A stretch of 64,000 nucleotides of DNA from Streptomyces sp. NBC_01707 (GTDB taxonomy: Bacteria; Actinomycetota; Actinomycetes; Streptomycetales; Streptomycetaceae). Positions 36,818-45,828 of the stretch are shown here, one piece after another (position 1 is the stretch's first letter; every line of letters starts with the position of its first letter). The DNA lies in the NCBI RefSeq assembly GCF_041438805.1, contig NZ_CP109190.1, positions 9,176,001 to 9,240,000 of the forward strand. The letters run 5' to 3'. Under the pieces are notes generated by a model that was not told the DNA's origin, did not search any database, and was given only the letters and a program-made list of their open reading frames with translations. Made by a program: the position numbers and the translations under genes.

Positions 36818-37080
36818 GATCCCGACCGTACGTGCTGGACATCTCGGCGGCATGGACCAATTACCGGCTGGCGGAGAGGACCAATTCGCCGATCGGTCGG
36901 GTCCTCGCCGTCGGCTGACCGTGGGCGCCCGTCGCGGTGTGCGTGCCGCCGAACCTTTGCGTGCGTGCCGCCAACAGTCCTGGGTCACCGGGCGACTTCG
37001 GTGCGGTTCGACGGTTCCGTGCGGAATCACGTACGGCCTCTGGACAACGACGCCCGCTGCGGCCACGATGATGGCGACTC

Positions 37081-37095
37081 CATACGGTATGCAAT
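37081..37095. promoter_or_regulatory. GntR-type operator copy 1 (frc1)
   Basis: CATACGGTATGCAAT, with palindromic core ATACnGTAT, lies 134 bases before the frc1 start. It is one of nine related sites in the oxalate island. Confidence 0.75.
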
Positions 37096-37229
37096 CTACA
37101 GTGTGGGGTCGGACAGGGTGATGACTGCGGTCGTCGCGCAGGGTGTGCGCGTGGCGCCGGGTCCCGCACGACCGTGTTCCTCTCCAGCCCGAACCCGACG
37201 ACACGACACATCAGCGAGGTGAGGACGGC

Positions 37230-38459
37230 ATGGCAAAGGCACTGGAAGGCATCCGAGTTCTGGACATGACGCACGTGCAATCCGGGCCTTCGGCCACCCA
37301 GCTGCTCGCCTGGCTCGGCGCCGACGTGGTGAAGCTCGAGGCGCCGAGCGGCGACATCACGCGCAAGCAGCTGCGCGACCTCCCGGACGTCGACTCCCTG
37401 TACTTCACGATGCTCAACTGCAACAAGCGGAGCATCACTCTCAACACCAAGAGCGAGCGCGGCAAGGAGCTGCTGACCGAGCTGATCCGCCGCTCGGATG
37501 TGATGGTGGAGAACTTCGGGCCCGGCGCCGTCGACCGGATGGGGTTCACCTGGGAGCGGATCCAGGAGATCAATCCGAAGATCGTCTACGCGTCCATCAA
37601 GGGCTTCGGTGAGGGTCCGTACACCAATTTCAAGGCGTACGAGGTCGTGGCCCAGGCCATGGGCGGTTCGATGTCCACCACCGGGTTCGAGGACGGTCCG
37701 CCGCTCGCGACCGGCGCGCAGATCGGCGACTCGGGGACCGGCGTCCACGCCGTCGCCGGCATTCTGGCTGCCCTGTTCCAGCGGGAGAACACCGGACGTG
37801 GGCAGCGCGTGAACGTGGCCATGCAGCACGCCGTGCTCAATCTGTGCCGGGTGAAACTGCGCGACCAACAGCGCCTGGCACACGGTCCGTTGGTCGAGTA
37901 TCCGAACGAGGACTTCGGCGACGAGGTGCCGCGCAGTGGCAACGCGAGCGGCGGCGGGCAGCCCGGATGGGCCGTGAGGTGCGCGCCCGGCGGGCCCAAC
38001 GACTACGTGTACGTGATCGTGCAACCGGTCGGCTGGAAGCCGCTGAGCGAGTTGATCGGGCGGCCCGAGCTGGCCGATGACCCCGAGTGGGCGACCCCGG
38101 AGGTGCGACTCCCGAAACTCGGCAAGATGTTCCAGCTGATAGAGGAGTGGACCTCGACGCTCCCCAAGTGGGACGTCCTGCAGAAGCTCAACGCCCACAA
38201 CATCCCATGCGGCCCGATCCTCTCCACCCAGGAGATCATCGCGGACGAGTCGCTGGCCGCCAACGAGATGGTCGTCCGGGTGGAGCACCCGGAGCGCGGC
38301 TCGTTCACCACCGTCGGATCCCCGCTCAAGCTCTCCGATTCCCCCGTCGACATCACCAGCTCGCCGCTGCTCGGCGAGCACAACGAAGAGGTCTTCGTCG
38401 GGGAACTCGGTGTCAGTGAAGAGGAGTTGGCCCTGCTGCGGACCGGCGGGGTGATCTGA
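37230..38459 (+). CDS. frc: Formyl-CoA:oxalate CoA-transferase, copy 1 (divergent)
   Basis: A 409-residue class III CoA-transferase that moves CoA from formyl-CoA to oxalate. Residues matching those of the Oxalobacter enzyme are visible: Gln17 (HVQSGP), Tyr58, Tyr137 and the nucleophilic Asp167 in [12 protein letters not shown]. The glycine loop [10 protein letters not shown] has Ser where copy 2 has Gly. ATG 37230 follows GAGGTGAGGACGGC. It is transcribed alone, behind an operator, and ends before a strong hairpin. Copy 2, next to oxc, is closer to the classical enzyme, so this copy may have shifted kinetics or another acid acceptor (inference). Confidence 0.87.
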   Translation: MAKALEGIRVLDMTHVQSGPSATQLLAWLGADVVKLEAPSGDITRKQLRDLPDVDSLYFTMLNCNKRSITLNTKSERGKELLTELIRRSDVMVENFGPGAVDRMGFTWERIQEINPKIVYASIKGFGEGPYTNFKAYEVVAQAMGGSMSTTGFEDGPPLATGAQIGDSGTGVHAVAGILAALFQRENTGRGQRVNVAMQHAVLNLCRVKLRDQQRLAHGPLVEYPNEDFGDEVPRSGNASGGGQPGWAVRCAPGGPNDYVYVIVQPVGWKPLSELIGRPELADDPEWATPEVRLPKLGKMFQLIEEWTSTLPKWDVLQKLNAHNIPCGPILSTQEIIADESLAANEMVVRVEHPERGSFTTVGSPLKLSDSPVDITSSPLLGEHNEEVFVGELGVSEEELALLRTGGVI

Positions 38460-38646
38460 TGCCGCTCGGACCGGCCGACGGCGTTTTCCTGCGTACGTGC
38501 TGTCGCCACGGCCGCCGTGATGGCCGCACCGCTCGGCGCCGGTCGCACTCTGTGGACCGAGTCGTGTCTCGGATCCACGGGTATGCGCACTGCGCCGCCC
38601 GTACCGCCCGTACGACCTCGGACTGAGGCGTCGGCCCTCATCGTGC

Positions 38647-38677
38647 CCGCGGCGGCGGACCTCGTCCGCCGCCGCGG
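38647..38677 (+). terminator. 14-bp perfect hairpin downstream of frc1
   Basis: Arms CCGCGGCGGCGGAC / GTCCGCCGCCGCGG are perfect over 14 bp with a 3-base loop, 187 bases after the frc1 stop. Confidence 0.7.
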
Positions 38678-39251
38678 CGCGGGTGCGAGGCCGGACGGTG
38701 TGTTCTCAGGCGCCCCCTGGCACCGTCCGGCCCGCCCACCCGGCGTCATCCCACTTCACGACGGCACGGTGGAACGGCAACACAAAGTCATGAGCGTCGC
38801 CGTGAGCGCCGTCGACGCCCCGTCGCGCCATCGCCGCGCATGCGCTGCCCCCAGCCGCGAGGTCCTCAACTTCTTCGGGTTGCAAGGCGATGTGACATCG
38901 GCAGGCCCAGGGGCGGGGTCCGCGCCGTGCACGTCCACGGCGACACGCACAGCGGTCGCAGCGCCATAGGGGCCGTCCTCCGGACGTGTGCACGACGGCG
39001 GTGGAACGCCGGGCTCGCGGGTTCCGGATCGTCGGCCGTCCGAAGCCGCACGGGTCGACGGCCGCGTACGGCTCGGAGCCCGTGCGCCGGTGTCACCGGG
39101 CGGCGACGCCGACCTGAGCAACGCCCGGCCACTCAGGGGAGATTGTGATCCGATGGGAGCCCGCTGCGGTCCGACGCGGTGTACGCGGACCTCCGCGTGA
39201 CATCCGGGCGAGAAAGACGCAGTGCGGCCCCTAGACAGGGCGGCCACCCCT

Positions 39252-39286
39252 CTACAGAATACGGTCTACTCCATACCGTATGCAAA
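39252..39286. promoter_or_regulatory. GntR-type operator copy 2 (ofa1), with an adjacent half-site
   Basis: CATACCGTATGCAAA (39272-39286) matches the island consensus at 13 of 15 bases. Just before it, CTACAGAATACGG carries an extra half-site. The copy lies 221 bases before the ofa1 start. Confidence 0.75.
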
Positions 39287-39507
39287 ATCTCCGCGTGTGG
39301 AGTGGATCACTGTTTCGTCGTCGTGGAGGGGGTCGCACATGTGGTGACGCGAAGTCAGGACTCGTGAGCGCACGCGCGCTCCGGGCCGGTCCAGGGTGCA
39401 GGGAACCCGGCCGGCTGTGGGGCGGCTCGCGGGCGGACCGGTCCTGACGGCACATGAGAACCAGGCAGGGGGCGCTGACCAGGGTTCTGCGACGTAGGGA
39501 AAATGGC

Positions 39508-40895
39508 ATGACGACAACTGACATACAGTCACACATCCCCTTCAGGGGGGTGACGGACGGCAACGGCCGTGTGTACCGGCTCGGTGAGACCGACCGGGAC
39601 ATCATGCGGAGGCCGCGCTGGACCATGGTGCTGTTCCCGTGGCTCGGCATGATGGGTATCAGCTCGTCGGAGTACGCGTTCACGTCCGCCGAGGAGACGC
39701 TGCATGACGCGCACTTGTGGGCCAGCGGCCATATCTTCTGGCTGATGGGGGTCTGGATCTTCTTCCAGGCGGCCGTCGCCTTCCCGGCCGGGCAGCTCCG
39801 TGAGAGCGGGAGGCTGCCGGCCAAGAGAGCGATGATGCTCGGAGCGCTGGGCACCCTGCTCGGCTATCTCTCGCTGGCGTACGCGCCTCATGTCATCGTC
39901 GCCTACTTCGGCTTCGGCATGTTCAGCGGTATCGGCGCCGGACTCGTCTACGCGACCTGTGTGAACATGGTCGGCAAGTGGTACCCGGAGCGCAAGGGCG
40001 GCAAGACCGGCATGGTCAACGGCGGTTTCGCCTATGGCTCGGTGCCGTTCGTGTTCCTCTTCACCTCGTACATGGATCTGTCCAACTACCAGGGTGTACT
40101 GGTCTCGGTCGGGGTCGTCTGCTGTGCGGTCGTCGCGGTCGCGGGCTGGTTCTTCAAGGACCCGCCGAAGAACTGGTGGCCCCACCACGTCGACCCGCTG
40201 AAGGTCTCGGACGACCCGAGGATCGTGCGTTCGCTGGCCAAGAACCCGCCGGCGGTCAAGCAGTACACCCCGCGCGAGGCGGCCCGGACCCCGGTGCTGT
40301 GGATGATGTGGTTCTGCCTGCTGTGCACGGCGGGCATCAACATCTTCGGTATCGCCATGCAGGTGCCGTTCGGCAAGGAGATGGGGTTCGCCGGCGGCAT
40401 CGTGGCCACGGCCATGTCGCTCAAGGCGATCGTGAACGGTACCGGCCGGGGGTCATCGGCTGGATCTCCGACCGGTACGGACGCCGCAACACGCTGATCA
40501 TCGTCTGTCTGGTCCTGGGTTCCGCACAGTTCGGGGTGTTCTTCTCCGGCGACATCGGCTCGATGCCGTTCTTCCTGTTCTGCTCGATGGTCTCCGGGTT
40601 CGGTGGCGGCGCCATCTTCCCGCTGTTCGCGGCGATGACCGCGGACTACTTCGGTGAGAACAACAACGCCTCCAACTACGGAATGGTCTACAGCTCCAAG
40701 CTGATCTCCGGCCTGGTCGGTTCCGGTGTCGGCGCGGTCGTGGTCGGCGCCTGGGGCTACGGCGGTGCCTTCGCCCTGGCAGGCAGCATCGGACTCGCCT
40801 CCGCGGTCCTGGCGGTGTTCCTACGGGCACCCGGCCGGTCCGAGCGAGATGGCGTCAGCACGGCCACGGACGCGGTCGCGAGGGAGGCGCTCTGA
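39508..40895 (+). pseudogene. OFA-family oxalate/formate MFS transporter 1, single-base frameshift
   Basis: A major facilitator of the oxalate:formate antiporter family. Twelve-helix segments are readable, including VYATCVNMVGKWYPERKGGKTGMVNGGFAYG and the long loop KDPPKNWWPHHVDPL. The reading frame breaks at the five-G run 40448-40452. The sequence before reads VNGTGR, and the sequence after reads VIGWISDRYGRRNTLIIVCLVLG in another frame. One more G restores 462 residues collinear with OFA 2 (VNGVGRAAVGWLSD). It is either a true inactivating deletion, tolerable because OFA 2 is intact, or a homopolymer sequencing error. Confidence 0.85.
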
Positions 40896-40910
40896 GCAGG
40901 GGATGAGGGT

Positions 40911-40935
40911 TCGGCCCCGCCGCGCGCGGGGCCGA
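40911..40935 (+). terminator. Hairpin terminator after ofa1
   Basis: Perfect 10-bp arms TCGGCCCCGC / GCGGGGCCGA with a 5-base loop, 15 bases after the stop. Confidence 0.75.
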
Positions 40936-41087
40936 GCCGGGGTGTCCCCGCGCGGAGCACCCGCGCTGGGTGCCCACGCTCCTGACGACCACTTCTGATC
41001 TCCCTTCTGTCGCCCCGGTTCGCCGGGGCGACAGCGTTCTGCCCGGCTCCGTTCTTCCCGAGCATCGACCCTGAGAGGCGACCGAGC

Positions 41088-41639
41088 ATGTTGACATCGA
41101 CACCTTCCGGTGCCCGCCCGTCCAACGGTTCCCCTGGCCAGGAATCGGTCATCGACTCCCTGGTGCGGGCCAACCGCGCCTACGCCGACGCGTTTCGCGA
41201 CCCCGGCATGGATGCCCGTCCCGTCCTAGGAGTGGCGGTCGTGGCGTGCATGGATGCCCGAATCGACCTGCATGCCGCGCTGGGCCTCGAGCTGGGCGAC
41301 TGCCACACCATCCGCAATGCCGGTGGAGTGGTCACCGACGACACCATCCGCTCCCTCACCATCAGCCAGCGGGCCCTGAAGACCCGGAGCGTCGTGCTCA
41401 TCCACCACACGGGGTGCGGCCTGCAGACGCTGACCGAGGAGTTCCGGTACGAGCTGGAGCGGGAGGTCGGGCAGCGGCCGGCCTGGGCCGTGGAGTCGTT
41501 CCGGGACGTCGACCAGGACGTGCGGCAGTCGATGCGGCGGGTGCGTACGTCGCCGTTCCTGGCGCACACCGACGACGTGCGGGGTTTCGTCTTCGATGTG
41601 GCGTCGGGGCTGCTGAGGGAGATCTCGGACCTCGACTGA
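41088..41639 (+). CDS. Beta-class carbonic anhydrase
   Basis: A 183-residue beta carbonic anhydrase that interconverts CO2 and bicarbonate. Zinc and catalytic residues are in place: Cys54, Asp56 and Arg58 in ACMDARID, then His107 and Cys110 in HHTGCG. TIRNAGGVVTDDTIRSL is the family signature. It is a short form like Rv1284. It sits inside the oxalate island, whose decarboxylase and formate dehydrogenase both release CO2, so bicarbonate formation or pH buffering is its likely job (inference). No GntR-type site precedes it directly; read-through from ofa1 would have to pass the hairpin. Confidence 0.9.
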   Translation: MLTSTPSGARPSNGSPGQESVIDSLVRANRAYADAFRDPGMDARPVLGVAVVACMDARIDLHAALGLELGDCHTIRNAGGVVTDDTIRSLTISQRALKTRSVVLIHHTGCGLQTLTEEFRYELEREVGQRPAWAVESFRDVDQDVRQSMRRVRTSPFLAHTDDVRGFVFDVASGLLREISDLD

Positions 41640-41727
41640 GCGCGCCCGCATCTGCGACTTCGCGCCCTTGGAAAGCGAGTCGGGTGGCCGTGTCCGTCCG
41701 AACACATAGCGCTGCGGGCGACAATCG

Positions 41728-41742
41728 AATACTGTATGCAAT
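41728..41742. promoter_or_regulatory. GntR-type operator copy 3 (acyl-CoA dehydrogenase)
   Basis: AATACTGTATGCAAT, core ATACnGTAT plus GCAAT, lies 91 bases before the acyl-CoA dehydrogenase-like start. Confidence 0.75.
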
Positions 41743-41833
41743 CCAAGTGCCTCGCCGATCCGGGATCCGCGGCCGAGGCCATCGGGACCGCCCGCCCGGG
41801 GCGGATCGGACATCGCACCTGAGGGGGCGCCCC

Positions 41834-42637
41834 GTGTCGTATCCCAGCGCATTGCATGACGTCCTGGACCACATCATCGCTCCGGCCGGCGAACTGGCGT
41901 GTCAGGAAAAGAAGTTCCCGCGCGCGGCGGTCATGGCCCTCGGCCGGGCCGGGCTCCTCGGGCTGACCTGCTCGGCAGAACCCGCCGGTGGCGGCACCGA
42001 CTTGGCACGAGCCGCCGAGGTGGTCGCCCGGGTCATGCCCGTGTGTCCGGCCACGGCCGCGGTGCTCCAGTCCCACTATGCGGCGGCCGCGGTGGTCGAG
42101 ACGTGCGGCGGCCGGTGGCTGAGGGGTGAGGTGGCGGCCGGCCGCCACCTGTGCACCCTGGCGGTGGTGGAGGACGGCGCCGGGGGAGAGGTGCGCCCGA
42201 CCGCGCGGCGTACCGGAGGTGTGGTGGCGCTGCGGGCCCGCAAGCGTGATGTGGTTGCCGCGGGTGAGGCGGACAGCTATGTCTGGTCGTCGCCATCTCT
42301 CGGCTCGGACGGTGGCCTGACGCTCTGGGGGGTGCCGGCTCACGCTCCCGGCCTGTTCGTTCCGGCGCACCCCACCGGGGCGCCGCTTGCCAGCGCCACG
42401 TCCACGGTGGTCGCCGATCCGGTGCGCGTCCCGGCCGAGGCGATGCTGGGCTCGGACGGCGAAGGTTTCAAGATTCTGCTGGGCGCCGTACTGCCGTGGC
42501 TGCTCGAGCTGTGCGGTGTCGTCGGGTCCGACGCGGTGCACCCCTCGCTCGGCGCGCTGGCGCGATCCGCTTCAGGGGCCACGCACACCGGCGACGGTCA
42601 GGCGTTCGCGGCCTCCGCCGCGATGGCTTTGCGGTAG
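41834..42637 (+). CDS. Acyl-CoA dehydrogenase-like protein lacking the C-terminal domain
   Basis: A 267-residue protein with the N-terminal helical and middle beta domains of acyl-CoA dehydrogenases (ALGRAGLLGLTCSAEPAGGGTDL, HYAAAAVVETCGGRWLRGEVAAGRHLCTLAVVED, DPVRVPAEAMLGSDGEGFKILLGAVLPWLLEL). Family members have about 380-400 residues. The C-terminal four-helix domain that completes the FAD site is missing, and the last 13 codons overlap the end of the converging gntR gene. Start is GTG 41834 after GAGGGG. It is under an island operator. It may be a relic, or a repurposed CoA-ester binding protein. Confidence 0.7.
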   Translation: MSYPSALHDVLDHIIAPAGELACQEKKFPRAAVMALGRAGLLGLTCSAEPAGGGTDLARAAEVVARVMPVCPATAAVLQSHYAAAAVVETCGGRWLRGEVAAGRHLCTLAVVEDGAGGEVRPTARRTGGVVALRARKRDVVAAGEADSYVWSSPSLGSDGGLTLWGVPAHAPGLFVPAHPTGAPLASATSTVVADPVRVPAEAMLGSDGEGFKILLGAVLPWLLELCGVVGSDAVHPSLGALARSASGATHTGDGQAFAASAAMALR

Positions 42638-43284
42638 GTGCGGGTGCGCTCGGTGTGCTTCCGCATGATCTCGCCGGCCCGCTCCGGGTCGCCCTTCGCG
42701 ATGGCCTCGATGAGGCGGGCGTGCTCGTTCCAGGAGCCCTTGGAGCGGGAGTTGGCGATCGGGGTGTAGTACCAGCGGACCTTGCGCCCCACCTGTGCGA
42801 TCAGCTCGGTGAGCACGTCGTTGCCGCCCACGGATGTGATGTAGGTGTGCAGGGCCGTGTTCGCGGCGACCAGGCGGTCGGTCGTACTCTCCGCCAGTGC
42901 GTCCAGGCCCTCCTGCTGGAGCTGCCACAGGCGCTCGATGTGCTCGGGCTTGGCGTGCTGCGCCGCCAGTTGTGCGGAGTAGGTCTCCAATACCGTACGG
43001 ACGTCGAGGAGTTGGGTCGCCTCATCCTGCGTGGGGGTGTGCACGAACGCCCCCTGGGCGGGCCTGAGGTCGACCCAGCCGTCCGTGTGCAGGCGCTGGA
43101 GCGCCTCGCGCACGGGCTGCCTGCTGACTCCCAACTGCTCGGCGAGATCTGATTCGACCAGGTGCTGGCCCGATTTCAGGGTGCCGTTGATGATCAGCTC
43201 TGCCAGGGCATCGGACACCGCCTGGCGCAGCGGTGTCGGGCGGGCGACGCGCCGGGCGGAGCCGGCAGTCAGGCCTTGGCGCAT
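42598..43284 (-). CDS. GntR-family (FCD/FadR subfamily) regulator 1
   Basis: A 228-residue regulator. The winged helix PLRQAVSDALAELIINGTLKSGQHLVESDLAEQLGVSRQPVREALQRLHTDGWVDLRPAQGAFVHTP (residues about 17-85) precedes an all-helical FCD ligand domain (LLDVRTVLETYSAQLAAQHA to HTERTRTYRKAI). ATG 43284 follows GGAGAA. It is clearly paralogous to regulator 2 at 51 kb, with an almost identical recognition helix (LGVSRQPVREAL), so both probably bind the ATACnGTAT sites. Oxalyl-CoA, oxalate or formate are plausible ligands (inference). Confidence 0.9.
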   Translation of the reverse strand: MRQGLTAGSARRVARPTPLRQAVSDALAELIINGTLKSGQHLVESDLAEQLGVSRQPVREALQRLHTDGWVDLRPAQGAFVHTPTQDEATQLLDVRTVLETYSAQLAAQHAKPEHIERLWQLQQEGLDALAESTTDRLVAANTALHTYITSVGGNDVLTELIAQVGRKVRWYYTPIANSRSKGSWNEHARLIEAIAKGDPERAGEIMRKHTERTRTYRKAIAAEAANA

Positions 43285-43371
43285 GGTTCTCCTGTTCCGC
43301 CCCCGAGCTCACCGAGTCGGTGGCTGTGCCGGCCGTTACCCCCGGGCGGACCGCGCGGCGGTCGGTTCAGG

Positions 43372-43392
43372 ATACAGGTTTTCGTATGCAGT
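43372..43392. promoter_or_regulatory. GntR-type operator copy 4 (gntR1 promoter), diverged
   Basis: ATACAGG (43372-43378), then CGTATGCAGT (43383-43392). One half-site is well kept and the other shifted. The same arrangement, ATAyAGGyTTyTGTATGCA, occurs before gntR2. Confidence 0.55.
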
Positions 43393-43522
43393 GTGATGTC
43401 CAGCGACGACCTTGCGTGATGTCCCGCAGGGGCGGAGGCCGGTCGCGCTCCGGATCAACGCAGAGCGTCAACAGTGGAGTTGACCGGCCGTCGGGGAAGA
43501 TCGGCAAAGATGACTCCATGCG

Positions 43523-43552
43523 GGATTCTGTATGCAAAAAGCTTGTATGCAT
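43523..43552. promoter_or_regulatory. GntR-type operator copy 5 (fds operon), two half-sites
   Basis: TGTATGCAA (43529-43537) and TGTATGCAT (43544-43552) are direct half-sites 15 bp apart, in front of the formate dehydrogenase operon. The left partner of the first is the degenerate GGATTC. Confidence 0.6.
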
Positions 43553-43711
43553 CAGGGTTGCGTGCTTCGCTAGGACTGTTTCGCCCCTTGCGCCGAGCGT
43601 GCGAGGGGAGGTCGAGGTGCCCCTGTGAACGCGAACCGTGGTGCTCGGACCGGACCCCCAGGTGCCCGTGCCCGTACCCCTTCCACGGCCCTGACGAAAG
43701 GCCGCACGACC

Positions 43712-44242
43712 ATGAACATCCGGACCAGTGATCCGACGGTGGAGCAGGTGGTGAGGAAGATCGCCGCCGCCCATCGCGAGCAGCGTGGAGCTCTGTTGCC
43801 GATCCTCCACGCCGTGCAGGCCGAACTGGGACATGTGCCCAAGGAGGCCGTACCGGTGCTCGCCGACGAGCTCAACCTCTCGCGGGCCGACGTGCACGGG
43901 GTGGTGAGCTTCTACCACGACTTCCGCGCCGAGCCCGCGGGTCACCGTACGGTCCGCGTCTGCCGCGCCGAGGCCTGCCAGGCCCAGGGCGCGGGACATC
44001 TCGTGGAGTACGTACGGCAGATGGGGCTCACTCTGGGCCGAACCGCCGAGGACGGTTCGGTCACCGTCGAGCAGGTCTTCTGCCTCGGCAACTGCGCCCT
44101 CGGCCCCGCCGTCGAGGTCGACGGACGTCTGTACGGCCGGGTGGACACGGAGCGGCTCGGCGCGCTGCTGCACGGAACCGACCAGACGCGGCGCGACGGC
44201 GTCGGCGCGACATCCGACGGAAGCGAGGCACCCCGGTCATGA
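43712..44242 (+). CDS. fdsG: NAD-dependent formate dehydrogenase gamma subunit ([2Fe-2S])
   Basis: A 176-residue NuoE-like thioredoxin-fold subunit. Four ligands of one [2Fe-2S] cluster are visible: Cys84 and Cys89 in VRVCRAEACQ, and Cys124 and Cys128 in VFCLGNCALGP. ATG 43712 is preferred over GTG 43625; a GAAAGG box precedes it. The stop overlaps the fdsB start (ATGA). The following genes show it belongs to formate dehydrogenase, not complex I. Confidence 0.88.
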   Translation: MNIRTSDPTVEQVVRKIAAAHREQRGALLPILHAVQAELGHVPKEAVPVLADELNLSRADVHGVVSFYHDFRAEPAGHRTVRVCRAEACQAQGAGHLVEYVRQMGLTLGRTAEDGSVTVEQVFCLGNCALGPAVEVDGRLYGRVDTERLGALLHGTDQTRRDGVGATSDGSEAPRS

Positions 44243-45828
44243 CCCAGCATCCCGCACAGCCCCATGTGCGGATCTACGTCCCCCGCGACTCGGCCGCCCG
44301 GTCCGTGGGCGCCGACGAGGTGGCCGCTGCAATCCAACAGGCTGCCGACGGCGCTGACCTGGCCGTCGATATCGTACGCACCGGATCGCGCGGCATGCTC
44401 TGGCTCGAACCGCTGGTCGAGGTCGCAACCGAGCGCGGGCGTATCGGCTACGGTCCGGTGACCCCTGACGACGTTCCCGCACTGCTCGCCGCCGGGCTGT
44501 CCGACGGCGACGAGCACCCCCTGCGCCTCGGCCCGGTGGACGAACTGCCCTGGCTGGCCCGGCAGAACCGGGTCACTTTCGCGCGCGTCGGCGTCATCGA
44601 TCCGCTCGATGCCGACGACTATCTGCGCCACGGCGGTCTCACCGGGCTGCGCACCGCGCTGAAGCTCGCGCCGGCCGACGTGGTCGCCGAGGTGACCGAC
44701 TCGGGCCTGCGTGGTCGTGGCGGGGCGGGCTTCCCCGCAGGCATCAAATGGAAGACCGTCCTTGACTGCCCGGGCGAGCTGAAGTTCATCTGCTGCAACG
44801 CCGACGAGGGCGACAGCGGGACCTTCGCCGACCGCATGCTCATGGAGGGCGACCCGTTCCTGCTCATCGAGGGCATGACGATCGCCGCGCACGCCGTCGG
44901 CGCCCGCGAGGGCTACTTCTACATCCGCTCCGAGTACCCGGACGCGGTCGCCACGATGCGCGCCGCCATCGACATCGCCCGCGAGCGCGGTTGGCTCGGC
45001 ACCTCGGTCCTCGGCACGCCGCTCGACTTCGATCTGCATGTGCGGGTCGGAGCGGGCGCGTACATCTGCGGCGAGGAGACCTCCATGCTGGAGAGCCTGG
45101 AGGGCAAGCGCGGCATGGTCCGCGCGAAGCCACCGATCCCCGCGATCGAGGGCCTGTTCGGCAAGCCGACCGTCGTCAACAACGTCCTGACGCTTGCCAC
45201 CGTCCCCGTCGTCCTCGCCCAGGGCGCCAAGGCGTACCAGGAGCTGGGAGTGGAGCGCTCCCGTGGCACCCAGGTGTTCCAGCTCGGCGGCAACATCGCC
45301 CACGGCGGCATCGTCGAGACCGCCTTCGGTATCACGCTGCGCGAACTCATCGAGGAGTACGGCGGTGGTACGCGATCGGGCCGGCCGGTGCGCACCGCGC
45401 AGGTCGGCGGGCCGCTCGGCGCCTACCTTCCGCCCTCCTCGTTCGACCTGCCGATGGACTACGAGGCGTTCGCCGCGGCCGGGGCGATGGTCGGACACGG
45501 CGGCATCGTGGTCTTCGACGACACCGTGGACATGGCCGCCCAGGCACGCTTCGCCATGGAGTTCTGCGCGGCCGAGTCCTGCGGCAAGTGCACCCCGTGC
45601 CGGGTCGGTTCGGTGCGCGGCGTCGAGGTGATCGACAAGATCGTGGCGGGGGAGCAGAGGGACGAGAACCTGGCACTGCTCGACGACCTGTGCGAGCTGA
45701 TGACCGAGGGCTCGCTGTGCGCGATGGGCGGACTGACCCCGCTGCCCGTGCGCAGCGCCCTTGCTCACTTCGCGGACGACTTCCTCGGCGAAGTCCCCGC
45801 CGACACGAGGACGGAGGGCACGGTATGA
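44239..45828 (+). CDS. fdsB: NAD-dependent formate dehydrogenase beta subunit (FMN, NADH site)
   Basis: A 529-residue NuoF-like subunit that passes electrons to NAD+. An N-terminal thioredoxin-like part precedes the FMN/NAD domain with SGLRGRGGAGFPAGIKWKTV, CCNADEGDSGTFADR and GAYICGEETSMLESLEGKRG. A [4Fe-4S] site follows with Cys448, Cys451 and Cys454 in ESCGKCTPCR and Cys494 in GSLCAMGG. It overlaps both neighbours by ATGA, so the operon is translationally coupled. Confidence 0.93.
   Translation: MTQHPAQPHVRIYVPRDSAARSVGADEVAAAIQQAADGADLAVDIVRTGSRGMLWLEPLVEVATERGRIGYGPVTPDDVPALLAAGLSDGDEHPLRLGPVDELPWLARQNRVTFARVGVIDPLDADDYLRHGGLTGLRTALKLAPADVVAEVTDSGLRGRGGAGFPAGIKWKTVLDCPGELKFICCNADEGDSGTFADRMLMEGDPFLLIEGMTIAAHAVGAREGYFYIRSEYPDAVATMRAAIDIARERGWLGTSVLGTPLDFDLHVRVGAGAYICGEETSMLESLEGKRGMVRAKPPIPAIEGLFGKPTVVNNVLTLATVPVVLAQGAKAYQELGVERSRGTQVFQLGGNIAHGGIVETAFGITLRELIEEYGGGTRSGRPVRTAQVGGPLGAYLPPSSFDLPMDYEAFAAAGAMVGHGGIVVFDDTVDMAAQARFAMEFCAAESCGKCTPCRVGSVRGVEVIDKIVAGEQRDENLALLDDLCELMTEGSLCAMGGLTPLPVRSALAHFADDFLGEVPADTRTEGTV

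Larger units (their letters stand above)
38460..39507. other. Long region between frc1 and ofa1 without a gene
   Basis: About 1 kb with no frame of recognisable family. It holds the frc1 terminator hairpin near 38.65 kb and the operator of the next gene near 39.27 kb. The remainder shows nothing I can identify. Confidence 0.5.

Noticed and set aside
38460..39507. Possible hidden gene in the 1-kb gap before ofa1
   Set aside because: Candidate frames lack a ribosome binding site, family similarity and consistent third-position GC; the operator and terminator explain part of the space.
40440..40460. Programmed frameshifting in ofa1
   Set aside because: Only a five-G run is seen, with no following stimulatory structure or known precedent in OFA transporters; mutation or sequencing error is simpler.
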